Shown here one piece after another: positions 28,751 through 39,014 of a stretch of 64,000 nt of DNA. The DNA is taken from the NCBI GenBank assembly GCA_022793195.1, contig JAAWCJ010000016.1, forward strand, positions 62,001 through 126,000, in the 5' to 3' direction. The DNA is from Lachnospiraceae bacterium. GTDB lineage: Bacteria > Bacillota > Clostridia > Lachnospirales > Lachnospiraceae. Numbering within the stretch: the first letter of the stretch is position 1; every line of letters begins with the position of its first letter. The notes below the pieces were generated by a model. The model was not told the DNA's origin and did not search any database. It worked only from the letters and a program-made list of their open reading frames with translations. The position numbers and the translations under genes are program-made.

Positions 28751-31165
28751 ATGGCAATCCCTTATAACCATAAGGAAATTGAGAAGAAGTGGACAAAAAG
28801 GTGGGAGGATTCTCCCGTCAATGTCAATGATGGAAAGAAACCGAAGTATTACTGCCTGGATATGTTTCCGTATCCGTCAGGAAACGGACTTCATGTGGGA
28901 CATTGGAGAGGCTATGTGATCTCTGATGTCTGGAGCCGTTATAAGCTGATGAAGGGGTATTATATCATTCATCCGATGGGCTGGGATGCTTTTGGCCTGC
29001 CGGCGGAGAATTACGCCATCAAGATGGGGGAACATCCTGCCAAATCCACAGCGGATAATGTAAACCATATCAGAGAGCAGATCAAGCAGATTGCCGCCAT
29101 TTATGACTGGGATATGGAAGTAAACACTACGGATCCTGAATTTTATAAATGGACTCAGTGGATTTTTGTGAAAATGTTTAAGGCAGGGCTGGCCTACGAA
29201 AAAGAAATGCCCATCAACTGGTGTCCGTCCTGTAAAACAGGTCTTGCCAATGAGGAAGTTGTAAACGGAAGCTGCGAGCGGTGCGGCGCCCCGGTGACAA
29301 AGAAAAATTTGAAGCAGTGGATGTTAAAGATCACCGCATATGCGGAGCGTCTGTTGTCTGACCTGGATAAGTTAGACTGGCCGGAGAAAGTAAAGAAGAT
29401 GCAGACCGACTGGATTGGAAAATCCTACGGCGCGGAAATTGATTTTAAAGTGGATGGCAAAGAGGAAGCCATCAAGGTTTATACAACCAGGCCTGATACC
29501 CTCTATGGCGCTACTTTCATGGTGTTGGCCCCGGAACACGCCATGGCGGCGGGCCTTGCCACTGAGGGGCAGAAAAAAGCGGTGGATGATTATATCTATC
29601 AGGCCTCCATGAAGTCCAATGTGGACCGCCTTCAGGACAAGGAAAAGACAGGCGTGTTTACCGGAAGCTATGCCATCAATCCCATCAACGGGGCAAAGGT
29701 GCCCATCTGGCTGTCTGACTACGTCTTGGCAGATTACGGGACAGGGGCCATTATGTGTGTGCCGGCCCACGATGAGAGAGACTTTGAGTTTGCAACGAAG
29801 TTTAAGATTCCGATCATCCAGGTTATTTCGCCTGACGGAAAGGAAGACCCTGATCTTAAGGAAGCTTATGTAAATCCCGGCGTGATGATCAATTCCGATG
29901 AGTTTAACGGGATGCCTTCTGAGGAAGCAAAGGCAAAAGTGCCGGATATTATGGAACAGAGGGGACTGGGGAAGAAAACCACGCAGTATAAGCTTCGTGA
30001 CTGGGTATTTTCCAGACAGCGCTACTGGGGAGAACCGATTCCCATTGTCCATTGCGACAACTGCGGCTGTGTGCCGGTGCCGGAAGAAGAGCTTCCCTTA
30101 CTGCTTCCCGATGTGAAATCTTATCAGCCCACAGGGACGGGAGAATCGCCGCTGGCGGCTATCGACGAGTGGGTGAATACCACCTGTCCGGCCTGCGGGC
30201 GTCCGGCGAAGAGGGAAACGAATACCATGCCCCAGTGGGCAGGCTCTTCTTGGTATTTCCTCCGCTATGTGGATAATAAGAATGATAAGGAACTGGTTTC
30301 AAAAGAAAAAGCGGATAAGTATCTCCCCGTGGATATGTATATCGGCGGCGTGGAACATGCGGTGCTCCATCTGCTGTATTCCAGGTTTTATACGAAGTTC
30401 CTCCATGATATCGGCGTAGTAAGTTTTGACGAGCCTTTTACAAAGCTTTTTAACCAGGGTATGATTACCGGAAAAAATGGCATTAAAATGAGCAAATCCA
30501 AGGGGAATGTGGTGTCCCCCGATGATTTGGTGAGAGATTATGGCTGCGATTCCCTCAGAATGTATGAGCTGTTTGTGGGGCCGCCGGAACTGGATTCCGA
30601 ATGGGATGAGAGAGGGATTGACGGTGTAAACCGTTTCCTTAACCGTTTCTGGAATCTGGTAATGGACAGTAAAGATGCAGATGTGGCTCCCACAAAAGAG
30701 ATGGAGAAGCTTCGCCATAAAATGATTTATGATATCACCACCCGCCTGGAAGGTTTCAGTTTAAATACGGTAGTCAGCGGTTTTATGGAGTACAATAACA
30801 AAATGCTGGAGCTGGCAAAGAAAAACGGCGGCGTGGATAAAGAGACCCTGGAAACAGCTGTCACCATGCTGGCGCCTTTCGCGCCTCATATCTGTGAAGA
30901 GCTCTGGAGCCAGCTGGGCCATGAAACCAGCGTTTTTGTGGGGAATGAGTGGCCGGAGTACGACAAGGCGAAAATGGCTGACGATGAGAAGGAGATTGCC
31001 GTTCAGGTCAACGGTAAGACAAAATGCGTCGTGACACTTCCTGTGGATATTGACAAAGAGGCGGCTTTGGCAGCAGGAAAAGAAGCCCTTGGAAGTAAAC
31101 TGGCCGGCAGTGTTGTAAAAGAAATTTATGTGCCGGGCAGGATCATAAATATTGTTGTGAAATAG
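28751..31165 (+). CDS. leuS: Leucyl-tRNA synthetase
   Basis: MFPYPSGNGLHVGHWRGY (HIGH), KMSKSKGN (KMSKS), editing domain; preceded by a T-box. Confidence 0.99.
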   Translation: MAIPYNHKEIEKKWTKRWEDSPVNVNDGKKPKYYCLDMFPYPSGNGLHVGHWRGYVISDVWSRYKLMKGYYIIHPMGWDAFGLPAENYAIKMGEHPAKSTADNVNHIREQIKQIAAIYDWDMEVNTTDPEFYKWTQWIFVKMFKAGLAYEKEMPINWCPSCKTGLANEEVVNGSCERCGAPVTKKNLKQWMLKITAYAERLLSDLDKLDWPEKVKKMQTDWIGKSYGAEIDFKVDGKEEAIKVYTTRPDTLYGATFMVLAPEHAMAAGLATEGQKKAVDDYIYQASMKSNVDRLQDKEKTGVFTGSYAINPINGAKVPIWLSDYVLADYGTGAIMCVPAHDERDFEFATKFKIPIIQVISPDGKEDPDLKEAYVNPGVMINSDEFNGMPSEEAKAKVPDIMEQRGLGKKTTQYKLRDWVFSRQRYWGEPIPIVHCDNCGCVPVPEEELPLLLPDVKSYQPTGTGESPLAAIDEWVNTTCPACGRPAKRETNTMPQWAGSSWYFLRYVDNKNDKELVSKEKADKYLPVDMYIGGVEHAVLHLLYSRFYTKFLHDIGVVSFDEPFTKLFNQGMITGKNGIKMSKSKGNVVSPDDLVRDYGCDSLRMYELFVGPPELDSEWDERGIDGVNRFLNRFWNLVMDSKDADVAPTKEMEKLRHKMIYDITTRLEGFSLNTVVSGFMEYNNKMLELAKKNGGVDKETLETAVTMLAPFAPHICEELWSQLGHETSVFVGNEWPEYDKAKMADDEKEIAVQVNGKTKCVVTLPVDIDKEAALAAGKEALGSKLAGSVVKEIYVPGRIINIVVK

Positions 31166-31339
31166 CGGATGGATTCCGGGAAAACAGCAGATACTTTTTA
31201 TAGAAGGTTTGCAGTATGTATGAAAGTTATAAAATAAATTGATAATTTTTAAACGGATATGCATTGACTTTTCTATGGGAAAATGAGATAATAAAGCAGA
31301 TTTTGATTTCACTTAAATTTCTAAAGGAGGACGCAAGAA

Positions 31340-33037
31340 ATGGCGACAAAAGCAAATTATCCTGTTTCTGAGATCGGCAAGGGTAAAGTTGGATTTTCCA
31401 AGACCCGTGCAATCGTCGAGGCCGCTTTTTACGGCAACAATGTAGTGAAAGTAAACAGCCTGAAAGAAGCTTACAAGCTGGCAAAAAATTCCCCCGGAAC
31501 GGTAGTTACCGATATGCCGGTATATAGAGCAGAGGAAATCGGCCTTGACAGCGATGCAAAGGTTTTGCTGTTCAACGATGGTGCGATTACCGGACGTTAT
31601 GCGACGGCACGCCGGATTGCCGGAGAGCCTGGAGTGGATTGTGAGGCTCTGGACAAAGTGGCGATGGATGCCATCTATGATTCCCGCTGGAAAAAGATGT
31701 ATCATGCGGAAGCTTATGTGGGTCTGGATTCTGAATTCATGGTAAAGGCTCATCTGCTGCTTCCTGAAGGCGAAGAGAATATTATGTATTCCTGGATGTT
31801 AAACTTCCAGTATCTGTCCGATGAATATGTAAAAATGTATAAGAATTCTAAAATGGTAGGCGATGGCAAGGAAGCGGATATTTATATTTTCTCCGATCCT
31901 CAGTGGGTGCCTGTGGAGCATCCCGGCGTCAGCTTTGACTGCCTGAGCGATCCTGCAAAGAAAACTCTCTGCTATTTCAATACAGAGACCAACTGCGCAT
32001 GTATTCTCGGTATGAGATACTTCGGCGAGCACAAGAAAGGTACTCTTACTATGGCGTGGGCCATTGCAAACCGTAATGGTTATGCTTCCTGCCACGGCGG
32101 ACAGAAGGAGTATACGCTGGCAGACGGCAGCAAATATGTAGCTTCCGTATTTGGCCTTTCCGGTTCCGGCAAGTCCACTTTGACCCATGCAAAGCATGGC
32201 GGCAAGTATGGTGTTACAGTGCTTCATGATGATGCATTTGTAATCAATACTGATACTTGTGCATCAGTTGCTTTGGAGCCTTCTTATTTTGATAAGACTG
32301 CAGATTATCCTACCGGATGCCCGGATAACAAATATCTGCTGACTGTACAGAACTGCTCTGCGACCATTGATGAGGATGGAAAGGTTCAGCTTGTAACTGA
32401 GGATATCAGAAATGGTAACGGCCGTGCCATCAAGTCTATCCTGTGGTCCCCGAACCGTGTAAACAGAGTAGACGCTCCTGTAAATTCTATTTTCTGGATT
32501 ATGAAAGATCCCACTATTCCGCCTGTAGTGAAGCTGAAAGGTTCCTCTCTGGCTTCTGTCATGGGCGCTACACTGGCCACCAAGAGATCTTCTGCAGAGA
32601 GACTGGCTCCCGGTGTTGACCCCAACAAGCTGGTGGTTGTACCTTATGCAAATCCTTTCAGGACTTATCCTCTGGCTCATGACTATGAGAAGTTTAAGAA
32701 ACTGGTAGAGGAGAAAAATGTAGACTGCTACATTATCAATACCGGTGATTTCATGGGCAAGAAAGTTCAGCCTAAGGATACTTTGGGAATCCTTGAGAGT
32801 ATCGTAGACGGCAAGGCAGAGTTTAAGAAATGGGGTCCTTTCTCCGATATCGAAATCATGGATTGGGAAGGATTCATCCCCGATATGAATGATACGGAAT
32901 ACCTGACTCAGCTGAAGGCTCGTATGCAGGATCGTGTCAATGAAGTTGCGGCATTTGCGACCGAAAAGGGCGGATATGACAAACTGCCGGATGATGCTCT
33001 GGATGCATTAAAGAAGGTTGTAAGCGAATTGAATTAA
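31340..33037 (+). CDS. pckA: Phosphoenolpyruvate carboxykinase (ATP)
   Basis: FGLSGSGKSTLTHAKHGG kinase loop; LHDDAFVIN. Confidence 0.95.
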   Translation: MATKANYPVSEIGKGKVGFSKTRAIVEAAFYGNNVVKVNSLKEAYKLAKNSPGTVVTDMPVYRAEEIGLDSDAKVLLFNDGAITGRYATARRIAGEPGVDCEALDKVAMDAIYDSRWKKMYHAEAYVGLDSEFMVKAHLLLPEGEENIMYSWMLNFQYLSDEYVKMYKNSKMVGDGKEADIYIFSDPQWVPVEHPGVSFDCLSDPAKKTLCYFNTETNCACILGMRYFGEHKKGTLTMAWAIANRNGYASCHGGQKEYTLADGSKYVASVFGLSGSGKSTLTHAKHGGKYGVTVLHDDAFVINTDTCASVALEPSYFDKTADYPTGCPDNKYLLTVQNCSATIDEDGKVQLVTEDIRNGNGRAIKSILWSPNRVNRVDAPVNSIFWIMKDPTIPPVVKLKGSSLASVMGATLATKRSSAERLAPGVDPNKLVVVPYANPFRTYPLAHDYEKFKKLVEEKNVDCYIINTGDFMGKKVQPKDTLGILESIVDGKAEFKKWGPFSDIEIMDWEGFIPDMNDTEYLTQLKARMQDRVNEVAAFATEKGGYDKLPDDALDALKKVVSELN

Positions 33038-33095
33038 TTATATGGAAAGTGATGGCAGTAAAGCCATTGATATCTATTAAATGACCTGTAATCAG

Positions 33096-33138
33096 AGGCC
33101 GTCTGATAGCCGGAGTACCGGCTGTCAGGCGGTTTTTG
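33096..33138 (+). terminator. Rho-independent terminator after pckA
   Basis: GCCGTCTGATAGCCGGAGTACCGGCTGTCAGGCGGTTTTT. Confidence 0.85.
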
Positions 33139-33464
33139 CCGTGTGGGTAATTTGCGTTTCCCATACGGCATAGAAGCCCTCTAAAGGGGGAATACGCTTT
33201 GCAAATGAAAGAAATGAGACTTTCAGATATTGTACACACCAACAGTTGCGCAGAGCATAATTATTTATGGGATAGAAAGCCAGATGAGTGTTCCTGGTGA
33301 CTTGACGGTATCATTGCAAATCAAGGGCTTCCCGCGTACGAATCCACATAGGAGAAAACGTCACTTATTTGAATTAAAGATTTTTGATATGTGTGAAGCT
33401 CATTGAGAAGGGGGGATTTAGATGATGTAAAAAGAATTTTCAGAAAGAAAAAGAAAAATTTATT

Positions 33465-33737
33465 TTACAGTTCTTTAAAAATTTGATAGGGTTTTATTCC
33501 AAGGGCTTCTGCCAGGTCAAAAATAACTTCCAAAGTGGGAGGATTGTGGAATGAGGCGGATTCAATTAAAGATAAGTACTTTGAGGAAATACCGGCTTCA
33601 AAAGCAACCTGTTCCTGTGTCATTTGTAAACGATGCCTGTAATAACGAAGGTTAAGAGACATCGTCTTATATTTTTCAAAATTCGACTCTTTAGGCAGCT
33701 TCGGTTGCGACAAGATGACGTTCCTTCCTTCAAGCAA
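33465..33737 (-). CDS. XRE-family helix-turn-helix regulator
   Basis: LNLRYYRHRLQMTQEQVAFEAGISSKYLSLIESASFHNPPTLEVIFDLAEALGIKPYQIF. Confidence 0.85.
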   Translation of the reverse strand: MLEGRNVILSQPKLPKESNFEKYKTMSLNLRYYRHRLQMTQEQVAFEAGISSKYLSLIESASFHNPPTLEVIFDLAEALGIKPYQIFKEL

Positions 33738-33959
33738 AATGGGAAAATTTGTAAAATACTGTCATATATAGTCTGACATAGCTAAAAGCGATAATGAACT
33801 CATTGTTGGGGAGGGTTATGCTATTAATACTGGGAAAAACTTAAATAATAGTAGTAGGAAAGCTTGCGCCGGCCTTTCTAATATAGTAAAATCAAAAGTA
33901 ATTTCTAAAAAACAAGAAGAGAAATGAAAATATCTTAACGAAGGGAGGGGAGGTGGGTT

Positions 33960-34280
33960 ATGAAAATGGATGAATTGTTAAAAAGAATTTATTATTTGAA
34001 AAGCTATAAAGGATATCCATATCTTGTTTCCTGTATCTTGAAAGTGAAAGAAGACGAGTCAAGGTTGTGCGGGATACGGAAAAAGGTATACAGTCCTGTA
34101 GCTGAGGAACATGGAGTAAAACTGGAAAATTTGGAAAAGAACCTGAGAACTATGCGTGATACATTTCAGGTTCGGGGTGGACCGGAAATGCTGGAACGGC
34201 AGTTAGGAGGGAAGATGGATATGGTTTTATATCCAAGAGAATTGATAGAAGCGCTGGCGGAATGTATTACAGAACTGTAA
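33960..34280 (+). CDS. Small protein resembling the Spo0A C-terminal DNA-binding domain
   Basis: KGYPYLVSCILKVKEDESRLCGIRKKVYSPVAEEHGVKLENLEKNLRTMRDTF...PRELIEALAECI resembles Spo0A_C helical arrangement; SD gaagggagggg. Confidence 0.6.
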   Translation: MKMDELLKRIYYLKSYKGYPYLVSCILKVKEDESRLCGIRKKVYSPVAEEHGVKLENLEKNLRTMRDTFQVRGGPEMLERQLGGKMDMVLYPRELIEALAECITEL

Positions 34281-34481
34281 ATGTCGGTAGCTTTTAAAAT
34301 GATATGGAATAAATATGACTGGAGGGATATGGGCCGGGAAAACGGCAGACAGGCAGAAAAAGAGAGGTATGTTTTTAATAATATCCCTGCCTGGTAGCTA
34401 ATGTCAAGTAAAATGGAACTTAATTTTTGTAAATGGAGATTTTTAAGAAAGACGATGTATGTGTATAGTTGGAGGATTCAG

Positions 34482-34538
34482 GTGTCAAAAATTTTTGATT
34501 TCGTTTCTGAAAGCAGTATAAATCAGAATTTTTGACAC
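34482..34538. repeat. Long imperfect inverted repeat (stem ~19 bp)
   Basis: GTGTCAAAAATTTTTGATTT ... AAATCAGAATTTTTGACAC. Confidence 0.75.
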
Positions 34539-34782
34539 TTGATTTTGTTGTAGGGCAATCGCTAAAAAAGTAAATTTTTATTTTAAATTTAGAAAATAGT
34601 GGGCTTTGAAGGGTTGAATAGATATGATTGTTGTGATATGATTTTTTATGATATGAAATTTGAATGTCAACAGTTAAAAAATATGATGTTCTCTTCACGA
34701 TTCTGCAGGAATTCTCCTGATATTTTCCCATAAAGCGGTTGACTTTTAAAAGAAATTATATTACTATAGTTACAACGAAGGA

Positions 34783-34796
34783 CGAACATTCGTTCT
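34783..34796. promoter_or_regulatory. LexA (SOS) box upstream of recA
   Basis: CGAACATTCGTTCT matches the Gram-positive consensus CGAACRNRYGTTYC in the GAAC-N4-GTTC core; 17 bp before recA ATG. Confidence 0.85.
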
Positions 34797-34812
34797 AAAC
34801 GGAGGATGTATA

Positions 34813-35883
34813 ATGATAAAAGAAGAAAAGCAGAAAGCATTGGATGCAGCATTAGTGAATATCGAAAAGGCGTTTGGCAAAGGTTCTGTCATGAGACTGG
34901 GCGATGCCACTGCCAATATGAATGTGGAGACAATTCCTACCGGTTCGTTGAGCCTGGATATTGCCCTTGGGTTGGGAGGAGTGCCCAGAGGACGTATCGT
35001 GGAGATATACGGGCCTGAGTCCAGCGGAAAGACAACGGTGGCGCTACATATGGTGGCGGAAGTGCAGAAGCGGGATGGCATTGCCGGTTTTATTGATGCA
35101 GAGCATGCATTGGATCCGGTTTATGCGAAAAAGATAGGCGTGGATATTGATAACCTCTACATTTCTCAGCCGGACAGTGGGGAGCAGGCTTTGGAGATTA
35201 CAGAAACGATGGTACGATCCGGCGCCGTGGATATTGTGATTGTAGATTCTGTCGCAGCATTAGTCCCGAAGGCAGAGATTGACGGGGATATGGGGGATAC
35301 CCATGTAGGACTTCAGGCCAGGCTCATGTCCCAGGCCCTCAGAAAGCTGACAGCAGTTATCAGTAAGTCCAACTGTGTTGTTATTTTTATTAATCAGCTT
35401 CGCGAGAAAGTGGGGGTGATGTTTGGAAATCCGGAAACCACCACAGGGGGCCGTGCCCTTAAATTTTATTCTTCGGTGCGTTTAGATGTCAGAAAGACTG
35501 AAACTTTAAAACAGGGTGGGGAGATGGTTGGAAACCATGTCCGGGTAAAGGTGGTAAAAAATAAAGTGGCTCCCCCTTTCAGGGAGGCAGAGTTTGATAT
35601 TATGTTTGGAAAAGGGATTTCACGTGAGGGGGATATTCTTGATCTGGCGGTTAAGGAAAACATCGTGGACAAGAGCGGCGCATGGTATGCATACCAGGGA
35701 AATAAAATCGGACAGGGACGGGAAAACGCAAAACTCTTCCTTGCAAATAATCCGGCCGTTATGGAAGAAGTAGAAAAGAAAGTCCGGATTCAGTATGGCT
35801 TTGGCCAGGATGATTTAGAAAATGCGGAAAAAGAAACAGAGAAAAAGACAGAAAAAAAGACGGAGAAAAAAACAGAAAAATAG
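34813..35883 (+). CDS. recA: Recombinase RecA
   Basis: [55 protein letters not shown]. Confidence 0.99.
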   Translation: MIKEEKQKALDAALVNIEKAFGKGSVMRLGDATANMNVETIPTGSLSLDIALGLGGVPRGRIVEIYGPESSGKTTVALHMVAEVQKRDGIAGFIDAEHALDPVYAKKIGVDIDNLYISQPDSGEQALEITETMVRSGAVDIVIVDSVAALVPKAEIDGDMGDTHVGLQARLMSQALRKLTAVISKSNCVVIFINQLREKVGVMFGNPETTTGGRALKFYSSVRLDVRKTETLKQGGEMVGNHVRVKVVKNKVAPPFREAEFDIMFGKGISREGDILDLAVKENIVDKSGAWYAYQGNKIGQGRENAKLFLANNPAVMEEVEKKVRIQYGFGQDDLENAEKETEKKTEKKTEKKTEK

Positions 35884-35895
35884 TTAGAGTTACGG

Positions 35896-35943
35896 ATACC
35901 GTCGATTGACAAGAGTAAGTGTGTCCTTGTCAATCGACGGTAT
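35896..35943. repeat. Perfect inverted repeat, 18-bp arms, 12-nt loop
   Basis: ATACCGTCGATTGACAAG-agtaagtgtgtc-CTTGTCAATCGACGGTAT. Confidence 0.95.
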
Positions 35944-36100
35944 GTGAAAAGATTTGCATGGATACCGGGGAGGGCAGCGCGATAATGCTTGACAGTGGAG
36001 AGAAAAAAGTTTAAAATTGTATTGTTGTAGTGCTTATGGTATGTCAGCCATTACGTGCGATAAGTGATGTACAATGAAAACTAAATAAGGAGGTGCTCCT

Positions 36101-37648
36101 GTGGGAGGAACTATAATTGCTGTAATTATTACACTGTGTGTTGTAGCTCCTATTACTTGGTTTAGTGCAATCGTATACCGCAAGAAAGTATACGAAAGCA
36201 AAATCGGCAAGGCAGAAGAAAAATCGAGAGAAATCATAGATGAAGCGTTAAAGATTGCGGAAACCAAGAAGCGCGAAGCTCTCTTAGAGGCCAAAGAAGA
36301 ATCCATGAAGACGAAAAATGATCTGGAAAAAGAGGTCCGTGAGAGAAGAACGGAGATACAGCGCTATGAGAGAAGAGTATTAAGCAAGGAAGAGAATTTA
36401 GAAAAGAGATCCGAGGCACTGGAGAAGAAGGAATCTGGTCTGGCATCGAAGGAAGAGCAGCTGACAAAAAGGAAAAAGGAAGTTGAGGAACTCTTCGAGA
36501 AGGAAGTAAAAGAACTGGAGCGGATTTCAGGATTTACCTCCGAACAGGCAAAAGAATATCTTTTAAAAACTGTTGAAAATGATGTAAAACATGATACTGC
36601 AAGACTGGTAAAGGAGCTGGAAGCAAAGGCAAAAGAAGAGTCGGGCAAGAAAGCGAAAGAATATATTGTTACCGCCATTCAGAAATGTGCCGCGGATCAT
36701 GTGGCAGAGTCCACCATATCGGTTGTTCAGCTCCCCAACGATGAGATGAAAGGCCGCATAATTGGGCGTGAAGGCAGAAACATTCGCACACTGGAGACAC
36801 TTACAGGTGTTGATTTAATTATTGATGATACTCCTGAAGCAGTGATTTTATCAGGCTTTGATCCAATCAGACGTGAAGTGGCCAGAATTGCTCTGGAAAA
36901 ATTGATTTTGGACGGTCGAATCCATCCGGCCAGGATTGAGGAAATGGTTGAGAAGGCTCAGAGAGAAGTAGATGTCATGATTCGTGAAGAAGGGGAAGCG
37001 GCCGTGCTTGAGGTCGGTATTCACGGAATTCATCCTGAACTGGTGAAACTTCTGGGCAAAATGAGATTTAGAACTAGTTACGGTCAAAATGCTTTGAAAC
37101 ATTCGATTGAAGTTGCACATTTATCAGGCCTTTTGGCAGCAGAAATTGGCGTGGATGTGCGCATAGCAAAAAGGGCTGGTTTATTGCATGACATTGGTAA
37201 GGCAGTGGACCATGAAATGGAAGGCTCACATATTCAGCTTGGTGTTGAATTATGTAGGAAATACAAAGAATCCGCCGTTGTTATCAACGCGGTGGAGTCC
37301 CATCACGGCGATGTGGAACCGGAGACGTTGATTGCCTGCATAGTGCAGGCGGCAGATACGATTTCTGCTGCGCGTCCGGGTGCCCGTCGCGAAACAATCG
37401 AAACATACACCAACAGATTGAAACAATTAGAAGATATTACAAATACCTTTAAGGGTGTAGACAAATCTTTTGCTGTTCAGGCAGGACGCGAAGTGCGTAT
37501 TATGGTGGTGCCGGAGCAAGTCAGTGACGATGATATGGTTTTGATGGCGAGAAATATTGCAAAACAGATTGAGTCAGAGCTGGAATATCCCGGACAGATC
37601 AAAGTAAATGTGATTCGAGAATCCAGGGTCACAGATTATGCAAAATAA
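36101..37648 (+). CDS. rny: Ribonuclease Y (GTG start)
   Basis: N-terminal TM, long coiled coil, KH domain ([31 protein letters not shown]), HD domain ([12 protein letters not shown]). Confidence 0.98.
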   Translation: MGGTIIAVIITLCVVAPITWFSAIVYRKKVYESKIGKAEEKSREIIDEALKIAETKKREALLEAKEESMKTKNDLEKEVRERRTEIQRYERRVLSKEENLEKRSEALEKKESGLASKEEQLTKRKKEVEELFEKEVKELERISGFTSEQAKEYLLKTVENDVKHDTARLVKELEAKAKEESGKKAKEYIVTAIQKCAADHVAESTISVVQLPNDEMKGRIIGREGRNIRTLETLTGVDLIIDDTPEAVILSGFDPIRREVARIALEKLILDGRIHPARIEEMVEKAQREVDVMIREEGEAAVLEVGIHGIHPELVKLLGKMRFRTSYGQNALKHSIEVAHLSGLLAAEIGVDVRIAKRAGLLHDIGKAVDHEMEGSHIQLGVELCRKYKESAVVINAVESHHGDVEPETLIACIVQAADTISAARPGARRETIETYTNRLKQLEDITNTFKGVDKSFAVQAGREVRIMVVPEQVSDDDMVLMARNIAKQIESELEYPGQIKVNVIRESRVTDYAK

Positions 37649-37652
37649 AGCT

Positions 37653-37693
37653 GGAAAGCGGAAGATATCAGAAGTTGATTCTTCCGCTTTTTT
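37653..37693 (+). terminator. Rho-independent terminator
   Basis: AAAGCGGAAGA...TTCTTCCGCTTTTTTG. Confidence 0.85.
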
Positions 37694-37729
37694 GCCATAT
37701 AAAATTTTGTAATAAATAAGGAGGATTTT

Positions 37730-38263
37730 ATGGATGAGATTAAGCGTGTGAAAAGGGAATTGATATACAAAGGAAAGATTGTAAATTTTTATGAGGATTC
37801 CATGGCGCTCCCCAATGGAAAGACGGCTATATGGGATTTTATTGAACATAAAGGAGCTGCTGCAGTGGTTCCGGTGACGGCCGAAGGAAAAATTCTTATG
37901 GTACGCCAGTATAGAAATGCTTTAGAACGTTATACTCTGGAAATTCCTGCAGGAGCAGTCAACGACCCGAAAGAGCCTAAGGAGGAATGTGCCGCAAGGG
38001 AATTGGAGGAAGAGACGGGATACAAGGCTGAAAAACTGGAATGGTTGATGAATGTCAATACAACCGTGGCTTTTTGCAATGAGATAATTGGAATTTATGT
38101 GGCGGAAAATTTAATTCCTGCCAGTCAGCATCTGGATGAAGATGAATTCCTTAATGTGGAAGAGCATGAATTGGATGAATTACTTTCTATGGTTTTTGAT
38201 GGGCGGATTACCGATGGAAAGACAGCAGCGGCTCTTCTTGCTTATAAGGTAAAGCGTGGATAA
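37730..38263 (+). CDS. NUDIX hydrolase (ADP-ribose pyrophosphatase-like)
   Basis: GAVNDPKEPKEECAARELEEETGYKAEKL Nudix box. Confidence 0.93.
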   Translation: MDEIKRVKRELIYKGKIVNFYEDSMALPNGKTAIWDFIEHKGAAAVVPVTAEGKILMVRQYRNALERYTLEIPAGAVNDPKEPKEECAARELEEETGYKAEKLEWLMNVNTTVAFCNEIIGIYVAENLIPASQHLDEDEFLNVEEHELDELLSMVFDGRITDGKTAAALLAYKVKRG

Positions 38264-38368
38264 TTAAGGCCGGGAAAATGATTGTAGCATCTGAGGTATT
38301 TCGGCTTCCCGGACATTTGGGAGAGAATAACATGGACACTTTCATCATATAGTAGCTTTAGGCGTGAG

Positions 38369-38959
38369 ATGGAGGGTGTCATGGATAATAAAAACAGGTT
38401 TGTACAGATGGCCATTATTATATTTGCCGGTTTTCTGGTGGTTGGGACAGTGGCTGTCAACTTGAGTGGAAAATATGGACAGGATGGTTGGAAGCTTTAT
38501 TTTACCCAGGTTGGAGAGGCGCTGAAGCAGGAAAATTTTGCCAGGGAAAGTTATTTTTTTTATGTATTGAGGCTTCGTCTGATGGAAGTGGCGGCATTGT
38601 GGCTTTTATCCATGACAGCGTTTGGAGCAGTCAGTCTGTGGACGGCATTGGGGTGGCTGGGATTTACCTGCGGGGTGAGGATTTCCCTGGGTACTATGAT
38701 TTTTGGAAGGACGGGAATTGTATATTTCCTGTGCAGTATTCTTCCTCAGGCAGTTTTTTACATACCGGTCATTTTGCTGTTGGGCGTCCGTGGGTTTCAA
38801 ATTTATTTTTTCATGCGTAAACAGAGAAGCTGGAATCAGTATCGGCATGTTCGGATGGGAAAAGATATTTTGCTTTTGATTATTCTTTTACTTTGCCTGC
38901 TTCCGGGCATTATCTGCGAATGTTATATTAATCCATTGTTGTTAAAAGCATATTTTTAA
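38369..38959 (+). CDS. spoIIM: Stage II sporulation protein M-like membrane protein
   Basis: SpoIIM-like TM topology and length; location after the NUDIX hydrolase as in many Clostridia. Confidence 0.65.
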   Translation: MEGVMDNKNRFVQMAIIIFAGFLVVGTVAVNLSGKYGQDGWKLYFTQVGEALKQENFARESYFFYVLRLRLMEVAALWLLSMTAFGAVSLWTALGWLGFTCGVRISLGTMIFGRTGIVYFLCSILPQAVFYIPVILLLGVRGFQIYFFMRKQRSWNQYRHVRMGKDILLLIILLLCLLPGIICECYINPLLLKAYF

Positions 38960-38967
38960 GAAAAAAA

Positions 38968-39014
38968 GGGGGCTGGGCGCACACAAATTCTGATATTTTG
39001 CCAGCCCCTTTTAA
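38968..39014. terminator. Bidirectional terminator between convergent genes
   Basis: AAAAAAAGGGGGCTGGGCGCACACAAATTCTGATATTTTGCCAGCCCCTTTT. Confidence 0.8.

Noticed and set aside
33405-33430. Strong SD (gagaagggggga) followed by ATG ATG TAA, a two-codon ORF
   Set aside because: Could be a degenerate gene start or chance; nothing else supports a functional minigene
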